Source: Bacteroidota bacterium (lineage in GTDB: Bacteria > Bacteroidota > Bacteroidia > B-17B0 > Aurantibacillaceae). From it: 64,000 nt of DNA. The stretch spans positions 50,845-114,844 of the forward strand of contig JAAFIL010000008.1 of assembly GCA_013297775.1 (NCBI GenBank). Reading direction: 5' to 3'. A program made the position numbers and the translations under genes. This document shows, piece by piece, positions 19,101-27,667 of this stretch. Under the pieces are notes generated by a model. The model was given only the letters and a program-made list of their open reading frames with translations, searched no databases and was not told the DNA's origin. Every line of letters starts with the position of its first letter. The first letter of the stretch is position 1.

Positions 19101-19760
19101 GTGGCTGGTTCGTCCTGGTAAATTATCAGCTTGAGGCACATCGTCCACCAACTCGGCGGTTGAAACAAATGGTAAACCAACAAAAGTAGAGATGGAATTT
19201 TTGTTGACCCAAGTAACAAACCAATTGGTTTGTTCATCTTCGTAAGTGATGTTATAGTTATTGGATTTTAACCAATTTTTTACGGCGTTGTGTTGTAAAT
19301 TACCATAATAAGTAAACCCAATTCCGATCAGATTGCCGCGTACCGCATAACCTGGAAAATTTCTTTCACTTAGAGCAACTTGCAACTCTTTTAATAATTT
19401 ATATTCGGGTTGAATAGTAATAACAGAACGCACATTAAAATTAGACAATTGGCTTAAATTAGCCGCTTGATCAATGGCTGCCATAAATGTATTTTCGGGC
19501 AAATACTGTGTTAAGGTAATGCCCAATTGTGCCATTTGTTGTTGCTCTTGTTGAGAGGGCAGTTGAAAAAATTGAATATAGCGGTAGTAAACGCCGTTAA
19601 ATACCTCTTGTGGCAAAGGACTTTGTTTTTTGGCAATTTCGTAATTAGCCTCAGGAATTATTAGGCCCGATGAGAGGTGAAGAGCCAAAGACCTATCATT
19701 TTGAGCACCATTTAAAAAAGGCCAAAAAGCCACTAGCAAAAGGAAAATATTTTTTTTCAT
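16137..19760 (-). CDS. Secreted subtilisin-family (S8) serine protease with Fn3-like domain and T9SS sorting domain
   Basis: A 1207-residue exported protease. The signal peptide is about residues 1-19 (LNGAQ). The triad is visible as Asp246 (VMLQDDGI), His271 (GGDHGDHCAG) and Ser442 (TGTSMSCPG), with Asn362 in the oxyanion loop (SGGNAGT). The N-terminal 230 residues are a prodomain-like region. After the catalytic domain come a beta-sandwich (P-domain-like) region, a Fn3-like module (about 735-815, VRLTWNAVAGATAYDIYKLG), a CARDB-like segment, and a MAM-like module. A T9SS type A domain begins VSVFPNPGNGVYQL. Architecture differs from the other subtilisin at 1583, so the two are not recent duplicates. 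Confidence 0.92.
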   Translation of the reverse strand: MKKNIFLLLVAFWPFLNGAQNDRSLALHLSSGLIIPEANYEIAKKQSPLPQEVFNGVYYRYIQFFQLPSQQEQQQMAQLGITLTQYLPENTFMAAIDQAANLSQLSNFNVRSVITIQPEYKLLKELQVALSERNFPGYAVRGNLIGIGFTYYGNLQHNAVKNWLKSNNYNITYEDEQTNWFVTWVNKNSISTFVGLPFVSTAELVDDVPQADNLPGRTSHRSNAISTSFSGGRKYNGNGVKVMLQDDGIIGPHIDYTGRLQQFLTSNGGDHGDHCAGIIMGAGNRNPTTRGMAWGSDIFVYAAAPSYQGFDSITTHYGSLGIRIISTSYSDGCNAGYTTRARQLDVQNMNMPQLIHVFSGGNAGTSDCSYGAGAGWGNVTGGHKHSKNSIAVANLDFLDALNSSSSRGPAHDGRLKPEISAVGTNVNSTTNPDNYVLKTGTSMSCPGIAGIFAQLYEAYSTLNGNVTPQSALIKTIIMNSADDLGNAGPDFSFGYGRVNALNAVKVIESNQYLSGSISNGGTNTHNIAIPAGVRQVKVLTYWHDQPAAVNAAIALVNNLNTTIQTPASATINPLVLDFTPTAANLSSVAVQGVDVRNNHEQIVLNNPSAGNYVLRVNGAAVPTGPQPYFVTWIFYMDDYTITYPMGGEGFVPGETETIRWDAFERVGNQTLEYTTNNGATWTLLSNTIPGAQRHFNWSVPTGTISGQCRVRISRGALNDQSDAGFSIIPLPTNISVNWACPDSVRLTWNAVAGATAYDIYKLGNKYMDSVGTSNTNSFIVTNVLSNQVQWFSVRARGASSAVGRRANAIQKSPGTFACPITNDAACNNLVSPAGTLPSCQNLNSVPVNITLLNAGINTITNVPVFYRINNGAIVSELYTGSIAPSGTVAYNFTTTANFAGLGNYTLKAWAKYIADPNVTNDTSIAVITVINGANATLPLTENFETFSLCSTAANCSLVCGLGNGFINENNTIADQLDWRVNEGVTPSANTGPDFDFVPGTPTGNYIYLEATVPCINITANLLSPCMDLATINNPLLTFAYHMFGANMGTLRLDVLANGAWTNNIWSMTGNKGNTWLTAAINLAPWAGQKVNFRWSGTTGNDFASDMALDAISVQSSVGLLEKNALLGVSVFPNPGNGVYQLSITGLQNTNVAYEIFDVNGKQVANENFGMQSGNFDATINIEKLANGFYTLQLKRGEALGHIKLCKY

Positions 19761-19997
19761 AACAAAACTTATAATTTAAAATTAAACTTTTTTTTCTGTA
19801 TTTCCTAAAACCTTACAGGCTTTTGTTGACAATTAATTTTTATATATTTTGTTGAAGCTGAAACTTGCGTTAACACTACCTTATTTTTATTTTGAGTAGA
19901 ATAGATTTTACTTATAACTTTTAAAAACAATTTTTTACTTTATTTGTATCTACTCCATTAATTAAGTTTTAACAAAATAAAAAGTACCATCAAGCAA

Positions 19998-21206
19998 ATG
20001 ATACCAACCCATACTAAAATAGAATTTTATGATTACTATTTACCTGACGATCGTATTGCGAAATTTCCGTTGGCACAACGCGACACCTCGAAGTTATTAG
20101 TTTACAACAATAAAACCATTTGCGAAACGGTATTTAAAAATTTGGCGCAAGAACTCCCGGAGGCTTGCACGCTAGTGGTAAACAATACGCGTGTTGTGCA
20201 GGCTCGCTTACTTTTTAAAACACAAGAACACCAATCGGTTGAAGTATTTTGTTTAGAACCACATTCAGATTATGGCGATGTAAGCATGGCTATGTTACAA
20301 ACAGCACAAGTTAAATGGCGTTGTTTAATAGGTAACTTGCGCAAATGGAAAAAAGAAGAAACCTTAATGCTGCACCAAGAAGACTTTACGTTAAGTGTAA
20401 AGCAATTAGAAAGCCATGAAGGCGATTATGTAGTTTTATTTTCGTGGACTGATGCCGGACTTACTTTTGCTGAAGTATTAGATAAGGCTGGTATTTTACC
20501 CATTCCACCTTACTTAAAACGCGAAACGCAATTAAGCGATACCGAACGTTACCAAACGATTTACGCCAATCAAAAAGGCTCGGTAGCCGCCCCAACGGCG
20601 GGCTTACACTTTACTGATGCTGTTTTTTTTACCTTAGAACAAAAGCGTATTAAAACAGCTAACCTTACCTTGCATGTAGGGGCAGGTACTTTTAAACCTG
20701 TAAAAACAGAAACCATAGGTGAACATACGATGCACGCTGAATGGATAGAGGTAACGCAAGCAAGCATTACTCAATTTATAAACGCATCTTTACTTATTGC
20801 CGTAGGTACTACTTCGTTGCGAACGCTTGAAACCCTTTACTGGATGGGTGTTAAAGCTATTCAAATCCCAGATGCTACTTTAAAAGAATTAGAAATAGAA
20901 CAATGGGATGCTTATACTTTACCGCAAGAAATAGAGGCATCGGTTAGTTTAAACGCTTTATTAAATTGGTTGCAATCTACACATCAAGAAAAATTAATTT
21001 GCCGAACACGTTTACTTATTGCCCCACCTTATCGCTTAAGGCTGGCAAAAGGCATTATTACTAATTTTCATCAACCTAAAAGTACATTGTTGTTATTGAT
21101 TAGTGCAGTCGTTGGTTCTAACTGGAAAACAATTTATGAATACGCTTTAAAAAACGAATTTCGGTTTTTGAGCTATGGTGATAGTTCGTTACTGATGGCG
21201 GATTGA
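19998..21206 (+). CDS. queA: S-adenosylmethionine:tRNA ribosyltransferase-isomerase QueA
   Basis: QueA transfers and isomerises the ribosyl moiety of SAM to 7-aminomethyl-7-deazaguanine in tRNA, giving epoxyqueuosine. The 402-residue protein shows the family start FYDYYLPDDRIAKFPLAQRD. It also shows the VVNNTRVVQARL segment, the core PTAGLHFT (about 196-203), LHVGAGTFKPV and the C-terminal FHQPKSTLL motif. It has a short internal expansion (about 300-345) relative to the E. coli enzyme. No other queuosine genes are in the window. Confidence 0.93.
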   Translation: MIPTHTKIEFYDYYLPDDRIAKFPLAQRDTSKLLVYNNKTICETVFKNLAQELPEACTLVVNNTRVVQARLLFKTQEHQSVEVFCLEPHSDYGDVSMAMLQTAQVKWRCLIGNLRKWKKEETLMLHQEDFTLSVKQLESHEGDYVVLFSWTDAGLTFAEVLDKAGILPIPPYLKRETQLSDTERYQTIYANQKGSVAAPTAGLHFTDAVFFTLEQKRIKTANLTLHVGAGTFKPVKTETIGEHTMHAEWIEVTQASITQFINASLLIAVGTTSLRTLETLYWMGVKAIQIPDATLKELEIEQWDAYTLPQEIEASVSLNALLNWLQSTHQEKLICRTRLLIAPPYRLRLAKGIITNFHQPKSTLLLLISAVVGSNWKTIYEYALKNEFRFLSYGDSSLLMAD

Positions 21207-21274
21207 GTTTTGTTTTTAATGCCTTAACATTTTTTGGTTTGCGTTGTTAGTATTAAAAAGAGTAACTTAGACTT

Positions 21275-21592
21275 ATGTTGAAGCGTTTGTTTTTGCCACT
21301 CTTATTTTTCTTAATGGGTTTGTTTTTAGCAAAACCTGTTATGGCGAGCAATCTTCACATTCATTCTTTAAAAACAGTAAACGTTGATTGTGGCGGGCAA
21401 AGCCAATCGCTTACTGATTTTGAAAGTGAAGATGATTTTCGGCAAAAAAATAATAACAGCGTTTTAGGAAGTACTGCATTAAACGTTTCTTATTTATTGC
21501 ATACCAATCATTTTACTAAGTTACACTCGTCTATACCTAAGGTTGTATTTTATAAAAACACCTTAGCCTTTTTAAGTATTTTCAGAATATAG
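21275..21592 (+). CDS. Small exported hypothetical protein
   Basis: A 105-residue protein of unknown family. The first 24 residues (MLKRLFLPLLFFLMGLFLAK, then PVMAS) form a clear signal peptide with an Ala-Ser cleavage region. The mature part is about 80 residues, short and polar, with a single Cys. It starts 68 nt after queA on the same strand. A TTTG-N21-TAACTTAG arrangement just upstream could be its own promoter. Reality as a gene rests on the signal peptide and ATG only. Confidence 0.5.
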   Translation: MLKRLFLPLLFFLMGLFLAKPVMASNLHIHSLKTVNVDCGGQSQSLTDFESEDDFRQKNNNSVLGSTALNVSYLLHTNHFTKLHSSIPKVVFYKNTLAFLSIFRI

Positions 21593-21803
21593 CATTCACG
21601 TTTCAATCGAAACACTATCCTTTCGACTTCCAATTTTTTCAGTATTTAAAATTTTAACCAAAATGTTGTAGTGTTATTGACGTTAGAATTGTAAACACAT
21701 AAAATTGGGTTTTCGTTAAACGCTTTTACAAATTACTTTAGCGTTTTCAATCGGATAAGAATTACAATCAATAAATTATTCACGTATTAAAATTATTTAT
21801 AAA

Positions 21804-22085
21804 ATGAACTCACTTCAAATTAATAAAGAGCAACTCTCCGATTTAAACTTTCCATATAGCGATGTATTATCTACCAGAGATGAACAACACATGCGCCTCG
21901 AAAAATTAAAAACAGCTTTGGTATTGGGCAATGGCTTTAAACACAAAGTTAAAATTGTGTTTCATGATACCGTTAAAAAAAATTGTGTAGAAACTACCGT
22001 ATGGTTTGTGAACGATAAACACGTTATTTTTAAAGGCGGTTTAATTATGCCTGTTACCTGCATAGAGGATGTGTTTTTTACCTAA
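21804..22085 (+). CDS. Conserved hypothetical protein (Bacteroidota small protein)
   Basis: A 93-residue cytoplasmic protein with no recognised catalytic motif. A predicted helix (NKEQLSDLNFPYSDV...RLEKLKTALVLGN) is followed by a beta-rich half (HKVKIVFHDT, ETTVWFVNDKHVIFKGGLIM). The layout resembles a small conserved protein found singly in many Bacteroidota genomes (recollection of the family, not a search). The strong bidirectional terminator at 22118-22146 lies 33 nt after the stop. Confidence 0.7.
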   Translation: MNSLQINKEQLSDLNFPYSDVLSTRDEQHMRLEKLKTALVLGNGFKHKVKIVFHDTVKKNCVETTVWFVNDKHVIFKGGLIMPVTCIEDVFFT

Positions 22086-22117
22086 TCGGTTAACCATATC
22101 ATAAAGTTTGAATTTAT

Positions 22118-22146
22118 AAAAGAGCCGCAAAATTTGCGGCTCTTTT
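22118..22146. terminator. Bidirectional Rho-independent terminator
   Basis: AAAAGAGCCGCAAA and TTTGCGGCTCTTTT form a perfect palindrome around base 22132. A-rich and T-rich flanks make it usable on both strands. It separates the convergent genes ending at 22085 (+) and 22154 (-). Confidence 0.9.
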
Positions 22147-22153
22147 ATTTGAA

Positions 22154-22801
22154 TTATTTTTTACTAACCCGCGCTGGAATACCTTTTATCCGGGAAGCTA
22201 AATGACCTGTACCTATGGGCTGACCCGCTGCTGGAGCTGGTGCCGCCGCTGCCGCATCGCGAGCCGCTACTGCCGCACGTTGACGAGCTTGGTTAGCAGC
22301 CTCGGCAGCATTGTGTTGTAAAATAGCCCGCCGTTGTCGCTTTTTATCTTTTAAAACGGCAATGGCAGCTATGTGTCCTTCGTCGGGGGCAACGTGCAAG
22401 GCATTCACTTGCGTGCGTTTATCTATGGCCTCTTGGTAATGCGCAATGGCATCAGTGTGTACTTTCGGAACTTTGCTACCAATGGCACAAGCGTCGCCTA
22501 ACTCTTCGGCGCGGTGATACTCTTGAATCAATCGAGCTTCTAATGCCGCATCGGCCGCATTTTTTAAAACCAATTGCGTAACTGAAGTGCCTTGTAAATA
22601 GCCACTAGCCATGGTTTGATACGCTTTTAGCTGGGCTACCTTTTTACTTTGATAGATATTAGCAACTTGCTTTTTTTGTAACAAGGTGCTTGGACGGTTA
22701 TCGGTAAACGTTTTTAAACCTTTGTTTGAACTAGCTAAATTTTGCTGCACTAATAATGGCAAGTGCGGTTCTTTTTCCTTCTTTTGAGTTGAGTAAAACA
22801 T
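22154..22801 (-). CDS. Hypothetical protein with eCIS-effector-like leader motif
   Basis: A 215-residue protein. Residues 31-65 read TFTDNRPSTLLQKKQVANIY then SKKVAQLKAYQTMA. This closely resembles the 'DNRPE...QRKLQ...SPQVxQLKAxQxMA' leader seen at the N-terminus of Bacteroidota and cyanobacterial proteins, many with a DUF4157 domain, that are linked to extracellular contractile injection systems. Here no DUF4157 HExxH domain follows. Instead there is a helical segment (about 82-150) and an Ala-rich, basic tail (about 165-215). No eCIS tube or sheath genes are in the window, so it is an orphan. Its role as cargo is inference from the leader only. Confidence 0.6.
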   Translation of the reverse strand: MFYSTQKKEKEPHLPLLVQQNLASSNKGLKTFTDNRPSTLLQKKQVANIYQSKKVAQLKAYQTMASGYLQGTSVTQLVLKNAADAALEARLIQEYHRAEELGDACAIGSKVPKVHTDAIAHYQEAIDKRTQVNALHVAPDEGHIAAIAVLKDKKRQRRAILQHNAAEAANQARQRAAVAARDAAAAAPAPAAGQPIGTGHLASRIKGIPARVSKK

Positions 22802-23020
22802 AGGCGTTGGTTACTAATTAGTTTTATTTTGGTTATTAAAGATACATTTTTTTTGATAGGTTTTAATATAGTTTTATTAAACGTTCCTCTTTCTCGATAC
22901 GTTAAAATGCGTATTGCAAACGAATAATGATTAACGTTTAATACTATTGCTTCAAAACGATTCATCGTTTTTAGCATCTACTCCAATAAATAATCACTAT
23001 TTTTAGAATAAAATTTAACA

Positions 23021-25168
23021 GTGCAAACCACAAAAACAGACCTTGGCGCATTAAATGATAAGCAAAGAGAAGCCGTTACCAGCGAACACAAACGCCTTTT
23101 GGTTTTAGCTGGTGCGGGTTCGGGTAAAACAAAAACATTGCTTCAAAAGCTCATTTACTTAATTGAAGAAAAAGGCGTAAGTCCATCGAGCATCTTAGCC
23201 ATCACCTTCACTAAAAATGCAACGAACGAGATGATTGACCGGCTCATCGTAACCGCCGAAGATACAAAAGTGTATGAGGATATTTTATTTGATAAATATA
23301 AATCTAAAGCAGATAAAAATCTAGCAAGGTACACTTACGCAAAAAAGTATAAGTGGATTGACTCATTAACTATTAAAACGTTTCATGGCTTGTGTTACAG
23401 CATCCTTCGTAATTATGGCGTTAACGAGTTTGATAATAAGTTTAAAATAATTGGAGAAGAAAAAAAGGAGGAAGACGACGACTTGTCTAAATACATTGCC
23501 AGCGAAACAACCTTCGAAGTATTTCATAAACTACTTATCGAGTTGTGTGACGATACGACCTATTTACTCGACCTTAAAAAATACATTCTCGATTATATCA
23601 TTGATAAAATACATCTTGATAAAAATCAAAAATTTCAATTACCAAAAGATGGTAAATATTACACCACTTTAAACGGTAATAAAGTACGTTCTAAATCGGA
23701 ACAATACATTGCTGACTGGCTTTATAGACACAGCATTCCATTCGAGTACGAACCGCTGTTAAATATAAAAGATTTCGATTTTCGTCCCGATTTTTTTATA
23801 CCCGATGCCAATATTTACATCGAACACGTGAGTAACAAAAGTTTTAGTTTGCAAAACAAAGAACGGCAATTTGAAAAGGGAAAATTTCTTTTAGTAAAAA
23901 CCTTCGAGAGCATGACTAGCGATAGTGCGTTGTTTAACCACACCTTAGATAAAATTATTAAAAACAGGCTTCCTGCTACTTTTAAAAAAAATCGAGTACT
24001 GGTGTTTAAAGAAGAGTTTAATCACTACCACGAAGATGTAAAAGATTTTATTTTTCAGGTAATTCGAATTACGGATATGATTAAGGTAGAGAACACAGAT
24101 ACTCAATCGGTTCTCGAAAAATCGCAAAAAGATCCGCACGAAAGAATTAGATCGTTTTATAAAGTAGCCATTCCTGTTATTGAAAAATACATACACTACT
24201 GCATTAATAAATCTTATCTCGATTTCAATGATTTAATTTCAACTACCATTTCACTTTTCAAAAATCAAACTGATATCGTTCATCAATTTCAAAAAAAATA
24301 CCAATACATTCTGGTTGATGAATTTCAAGATGTTAATAATTTACAAGTTGATTTAATTAAACTGTTATTAACTGATCAAACCCAATTATTTTGTGTGGGC
24401 GACGATTGGCAGAGCATTTACGGATTTAGAGGTTCGAATGTGAGTTACATTATTGAGTTTGAAAATTATTTTACAAATCCCAAAACAATAAAACTAAATC
24501 TCAATTACAGAAGCACTCAAAACATTGTTGGTGCCAGTAACGAAGTCATTAAACATAATAAATTTAAAGTTGACAAAGAAATATTAGCCTCCAAAATATC
24601 AGAGCAAAAAATAGTGGTTTTTGCGGGCAGCCACATTGATGATAACTTGAATTACTGTACTTCAAAAATTCAAGAACTATTAAAAGACGGGCTAAAAAAC
24701 GACGACATCCTTTTTTTATACCGCCGAAGCAAAATGTTTTCACCTTACTTCTCTCATTTTAAAAATGCAGGCATCTACGTTCAAGGCAAAACCATTCATG
24801 GCTCAAAAGGACTCGAAGCAAAAGTAGTTTTCATTCTCGGGCTAACCGAAGGCAGCGGCGGTTTCCCCGATATTTGGTTAGAGGATCGCATCTTTCAGGT
24901 TATAAAAAAAGCCAATCACGACTTACTGCTCGAAGAAGAAAGACGATTATTTTATGTAGCTATAACCCGAGCCAAAGACAAGTTGTTTCTCATTACCGAA
25001 AAGGGAAACGAGTCTAGTTTTTTAAAAGAAATACCCGATAACTTCACAGTCAGAACCAGTTTACCTATTAAATCGGTAGTAGATAAAATCGAACTCTGTA
25101 AAAGCTGCTCTAGTCAATTAGAAAAACTTTGGAAACTTTGCCCCTATTGCGGAACAAAAATTGAATGA
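23021..25168 (+). CDS. UvrD/HelD-type superfamily 1 helicase with inserted nuclease-like segment and zinc ribbon
   Basis: A 715-residue protein; the GTG at 23021 is the only start that keeps the Q-motif (LNDKQREAV). Walker A GAGSGKT is at 31-37, motif II DEFQD at 433-437, followed by GDDWQSIYGFRG (motif III) and VAITRAKDKLFL (motif VI). Between motifs Ia and II lies an insertion of about 100 residues. It contains SKSEQYIADWLYRHSIPFEY, RPDFFIP (255-261) and YIEHV (266-270), a pattern like PD-(D/E)xK nucleases seen in HelD-like proteins. The C-terminus has a CxxC-x10-CxxC zinc ribbon (Cys693, 696, 707, 710). Downstream lie a DNA glycosylase and a DUF763 gene, suggesting a DNA-repair or defence role. 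Confidence 0.86.
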   Translation: MQTTKTDLGALNDKQREAVTSEHKRLLVLAGAGSGKTKTLLQKLIYLIEEKGVSPSSILAITFTKNATNEMIDRLIVTAEDTKVYEDILFDKYKSKADKNLARYTYAKKYKWIDSLTIKTFHGLCYSILRNYGVNEFDNKFKIIGEEKKEEDDDLSKYIASETTFEVFHKLLIELCDDTTYLLDLKKYILDYIIDKIHLDKNQKFQLPKDGKYYTTLNGNKVRSKSEQYIADWLYRHSIPFEYEPLLNIKDFDFRPDFFIPDANIYIEHVSNKSFSLQNKERQFEKGKFLLVKTFESMTSDSALFNHTLDKIIKNRLPATFKKNRVLVFKEEFNHYHEDVKDFIFQVIRITDMIKVENTDTQSVLEKSQKDPHERIRSFYKVAIPVIEKYIHYCINKSYLDFNDLISTTISLFKNQTDIVHQFQKKYQYILVDEFQDVNNLQVDLIKLLLTDQTQLFCVGDDWQSIYGFRGSNVSYIIEFENYFTNPKTIKLNLNYRSTQNIVGASNEVIKHNKFKVDKEILASKISEQKIVVFAGSHIDDNLNYCTSKIQELLKDGLKNDDILFLYRRSKMFSPYFSHFKNAGIYVQGKTIHGSKGLEAKVVFILGLTEGSGGFPDIWLEDRIFQVIKKANHDLLLEEERRLFYVAITRAKDKLFLITEKGNESSFLKEIPDNFTVRTSLPIKSVVDKIELCKSCSSQLEKLWKLCPYCGTKIE

Positions 25169-25242
25169 ACGTGTTAAGATTAAGAATTGGCTTACGGCAC
25201 ATCGAAACGTAAACCCTTTCATTAACTGAAAATATCCCGTAT

Positions 25243-25884
25243 ATGAAGCGTTCTACAGAAAACAGTTCCAACAGTTATTTACAAACGAATGCGGTAAAAG
25301 AAAAATTAGCTCAGTCGGATAAAATCTTAGAAAAAATAATGAGTACGATTGATGAACCCAAAATCAAAAGTACACACGATGTATTTTTCGATTTGATGAG
25401 TTGTATTTTAGAACAACAAATACATTATAGGAGTACAAAAAAAAGTTTTCAAAAAATGTTAGATAAAGCGGGGCTTTCAACACTCACCCTCGATAATTTT
25501 TCTCAGTTTGAAGACCAAGCATTTGTTGGTATTAAATTGAGTGCGAGTAAATATGAAACCCTCTCGAACGTTTTATCTTTTTTTAAAACAAACAACATCA
25601 ATTGGCAACTGTTAACCGACGAAGAAGTTAGACTCAAATTAGCGAGTATTAAAGGCATTGGCCAATGGACCATTGATATGCTATTACTTTATACCTTGCA
25701 ACGGCCTAATGTTTTTCCTTGCGATGATTTTCACTTAAAACAAATAATGGTTAACCTCTATAACTTAAACCCAAACGTAAAACTGAAAGCACAATTGTTA
25801 GCTATTGCCAGTCATTGGGGCGAAAATAAATCCTTAGCCGTAAGCTATTTATTGGCCTGGAAAACGTATAACAAAGGTTTGTAA
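25243..25884 (+). CDS. DNA-3-methyladenine glycosylase II-like (HhH-GPD family, AlkA-type)
   Basis: A 213-residue base-excision-repair glycosylase. The helix-hairpin-helix is visible as SIKGIGQWTIDMLL (135-148). The catalytic aspartate is Asp162 in FPCDDFHLK, matching AlkA's FPxDD. No C-terminal Cys cluster for an iron-sulfur centre is present, which excludes MutY/Nth types. It removes alkylated bases; the N-terminal AlkA domain is missing, as in short homologues. It begins 74 nt after the helicase gene and is possibly co-transcribed with it. Confidence 0.87.
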   Translation: MKRSTENSSNSYLQTNAVKEKLAQSDKILEKIMSTIDEPKIKSTHDVFFDLMSCILEQQIHYRSTKKSFQKMLDKAGLSTLTLDNFSQFEDQAFVGIKLSASKYETLSNVLSFFKTNNINWQLLTDEEVRLKLASIKGIGQWTIDMLLLYTLQRPNVFPCDDFHLKQIMVNLYNLNPNVKLKAQLLAIASHWGENKSLAVSYLLAWKTYNKGL

Positions 25885-25986
25885 TAGGAGAAGTAACAAG
25901 CTATACTCGCTAAAAAATAAAATATATAAATGTGCCATTGCTTTTTCAATAAATAGAAATGATTGATTTAAAAAAAAGAACCACCC

Positions 25987-27195
25987 ATGAACCCCTCTGG
26001 TAAAGCCGATTTAGTATTAATGGGAGGGAGCATTCCACCTTGGTTATTTGAGCGAATGGTAAAACTTGCTTTACCTGTTGTGGAGAGTATTGTAGCCGAG
26101 TACGGACAAAATGGATTTCTAAGTCGCCTTTCCGATCCGTTTTGGTTTCAAAGTTTTGGAGCCGTTATTGGAATGGATTGGAACTCATCGGGCGTAACAA
26201 CAGCTGTAATGAGTGCCTTGAAAACGTCACTCAATCCGCATTCAAACGCATTAGGCATATACGTTTGTGGCGGCAAAGGCAAGCAATCGTTACAAACACC
26301 CAACGAGTTAATGCGTGTTGGAAATCAAACAGGCTTAGATGGAAATTACTTAGCACAATGCAGTAAATTGAGTGCAAAAGTAGATAGCACTGCCATTCAA
26401 GATGGCTTTCAAATTTACATGCACCATTTTATTGTAAGTAACAAAGGCGAGTGGTCGGTTATTCAACAAGGTATGCAAACCAATACTTCTAAAGCTAGGC
26501 GTTATCACTGGAACTCCGATAGCGTTAAATCGTTTGTAGAAGAACCGCATACTGCCATTTGCGGCGAAAACCAAGGTCAAATTTTAAACCTTGTAGATAA
26601 ACTTGCTTTACCTTCGCAACAAGCCATTTTAAAACTTACACACGAAAATCCCGAAAAAATAATTAAAGAATTACCGCATTTATTAGTACCAACCTATCAC
26701 CAGGTAAAGGCAAAAGATGTTGACTTAAAACGACTGGGCAGTATATTGTGGTTGGCGCAAGAAGAATCCATTCAAAAATTTGAAGATTTATTATTACTCA
26801 AAGGTCTTGGTCCACGCACCCTTCAATCGTTAGCTTTGGTCAGCGAAGTTATTCATGGTACGCCTGCTCGGTTTATAGACCCTGCCCGCTTTAGCTTTGC
26901 GCATGGTGCCAAAGGCGGGCGACCATTTGCTGTGCCTACTAAAGTTTACGACGAAACCATTGCAGCCCTCACCGCATCGGTCGAAAAAGCAAAACTAGGA
27001 CAACTCGAAAAAGCACAAGCTATAAAAAAATTGACAAAAATAGCCCAAGAAACGGAACAACATTTTACGCCGACCGATAACTTTGAAACCTTACTAAAAA
27101 AAGAAAAAGAGGAGTCGTGGAAATATGGTGGACGAACCGTTAAAGGTTTTTCTGAACCTTCTAAGCCCACACAATTAAATCTGTTTGATGAGTGA
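25987..27195 (+). CDS. DUF763 family protein
   Basis: A 402-residue protein matching the DUF763 family, found in archaea and scattered bacteria. It shows ADLVLMGGSIPPWLFERM near the start, FWFQSFGAVIGMDWNSSGVTT, the GLGPRTLQSLALVSEVIHG helix-hairpin-like segment, and DPARFSFAHGAKGGRP. Biochemical function is unknown. The HhH-like GLGPRT segment and its position after a helicase and a glycosylase hint at DNA binding (inference). The last 20 residues (PSKPTQLNLFDE) resemble a beta-clamp-binding peptide (QLNLF). Confidence 0.85.
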   Translation: MNPSGKADLVLMGGSIPPWLFERMVKLALPVVESIVAEYGQNGFLSRLSDPFWFQSFGAVIGMDWNSSGVTTAVMSALKTSLNPHSNALGIYVCGGKGKQSLQTPNELMRVGNQTGLDGNYLAQCSKLSAKVDSTAIQDGFQIYMHHFIVSNKGEWSVIQQGMQTNTSKARRYHWNSDSVKSFVEEPHTAICGENQGQILNLVDKLALPSQQAILKLTHENPEKIIKELPHLLVPTYHQVKAKDVDLKRLGSILWLAQEESIQKFEDLLLLKGLGPRTLQSLALVSEVIHGTPARFIDPARFSFAHGAKGGRPFAVPTKVYDETIAALTASVEKAKLGQLEKAQAIKKLTKIAQETEQHFTPTDNFETLLKKEKEESWKYGGRTVKGFSEPSKPTQLNLFDE

Positions 27196-27667
27196 AAAAT
27201 GATTAATGCTTTTGGATAGGTGTACCCCCAAATTTTAAAAAAGCATGTCTTTAAAATAAAAGCTATAACTTATTTCTAACGTTTAATCACAACACCTTGT
27301 TATCAAAGATTACTTATTCTATCTAACTATTTTTTTGGCGTACCCCCTTATCTATTTCTGGTGATAAACTTAATCGAGAACTAATTGTGTAGTTAAATCG
27401 AGATTTCAAGAAAGAGGGTCTTTAGAATAAAGTTTATAACTCAATTAAATAATAGACTACATTAAAAGTAGCACGCAAAGACGCAGAGGGCGCAAAAGCG
27501 GAAATTAAATATTGAAAGAGGATTTTAGAATAAACCAATGCCGTTATTAAATACTATGATTTAAGTTAGATGGAATTATACTTAAAATTTGGAATCGGGC
27601 TATCGCCTTTGGCCAATGCAGCTTTGGCGACTTTTGTTGTAGAGTCGTTTCTACTAGCTATAAATTG
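27196..27667. other. Intergenic region with degenerate repeats
   Basis: No gene is supported. It contains GAGATTTCAAGAA (27400-27412, also at 28856-28868), two TTTAGAATAAA boxes (27421-27431 and near 27524-27534) and AGTTAGATGGAAT (27564-27576, also at 28933-28945). A reverse-strand CTTTGCG-type copy lies at 27471-27500. The shared motifs recur in the same order on the far side of the two small genes at 27668-28594. Confidence 0.6.

Noticed and set aside
22750..22977. 75-codon minus-strand frame upstream of the eCIS-leader gene
   Set aside because: Very basic and low-complexity, overlaps the start of the supported gene, no family.
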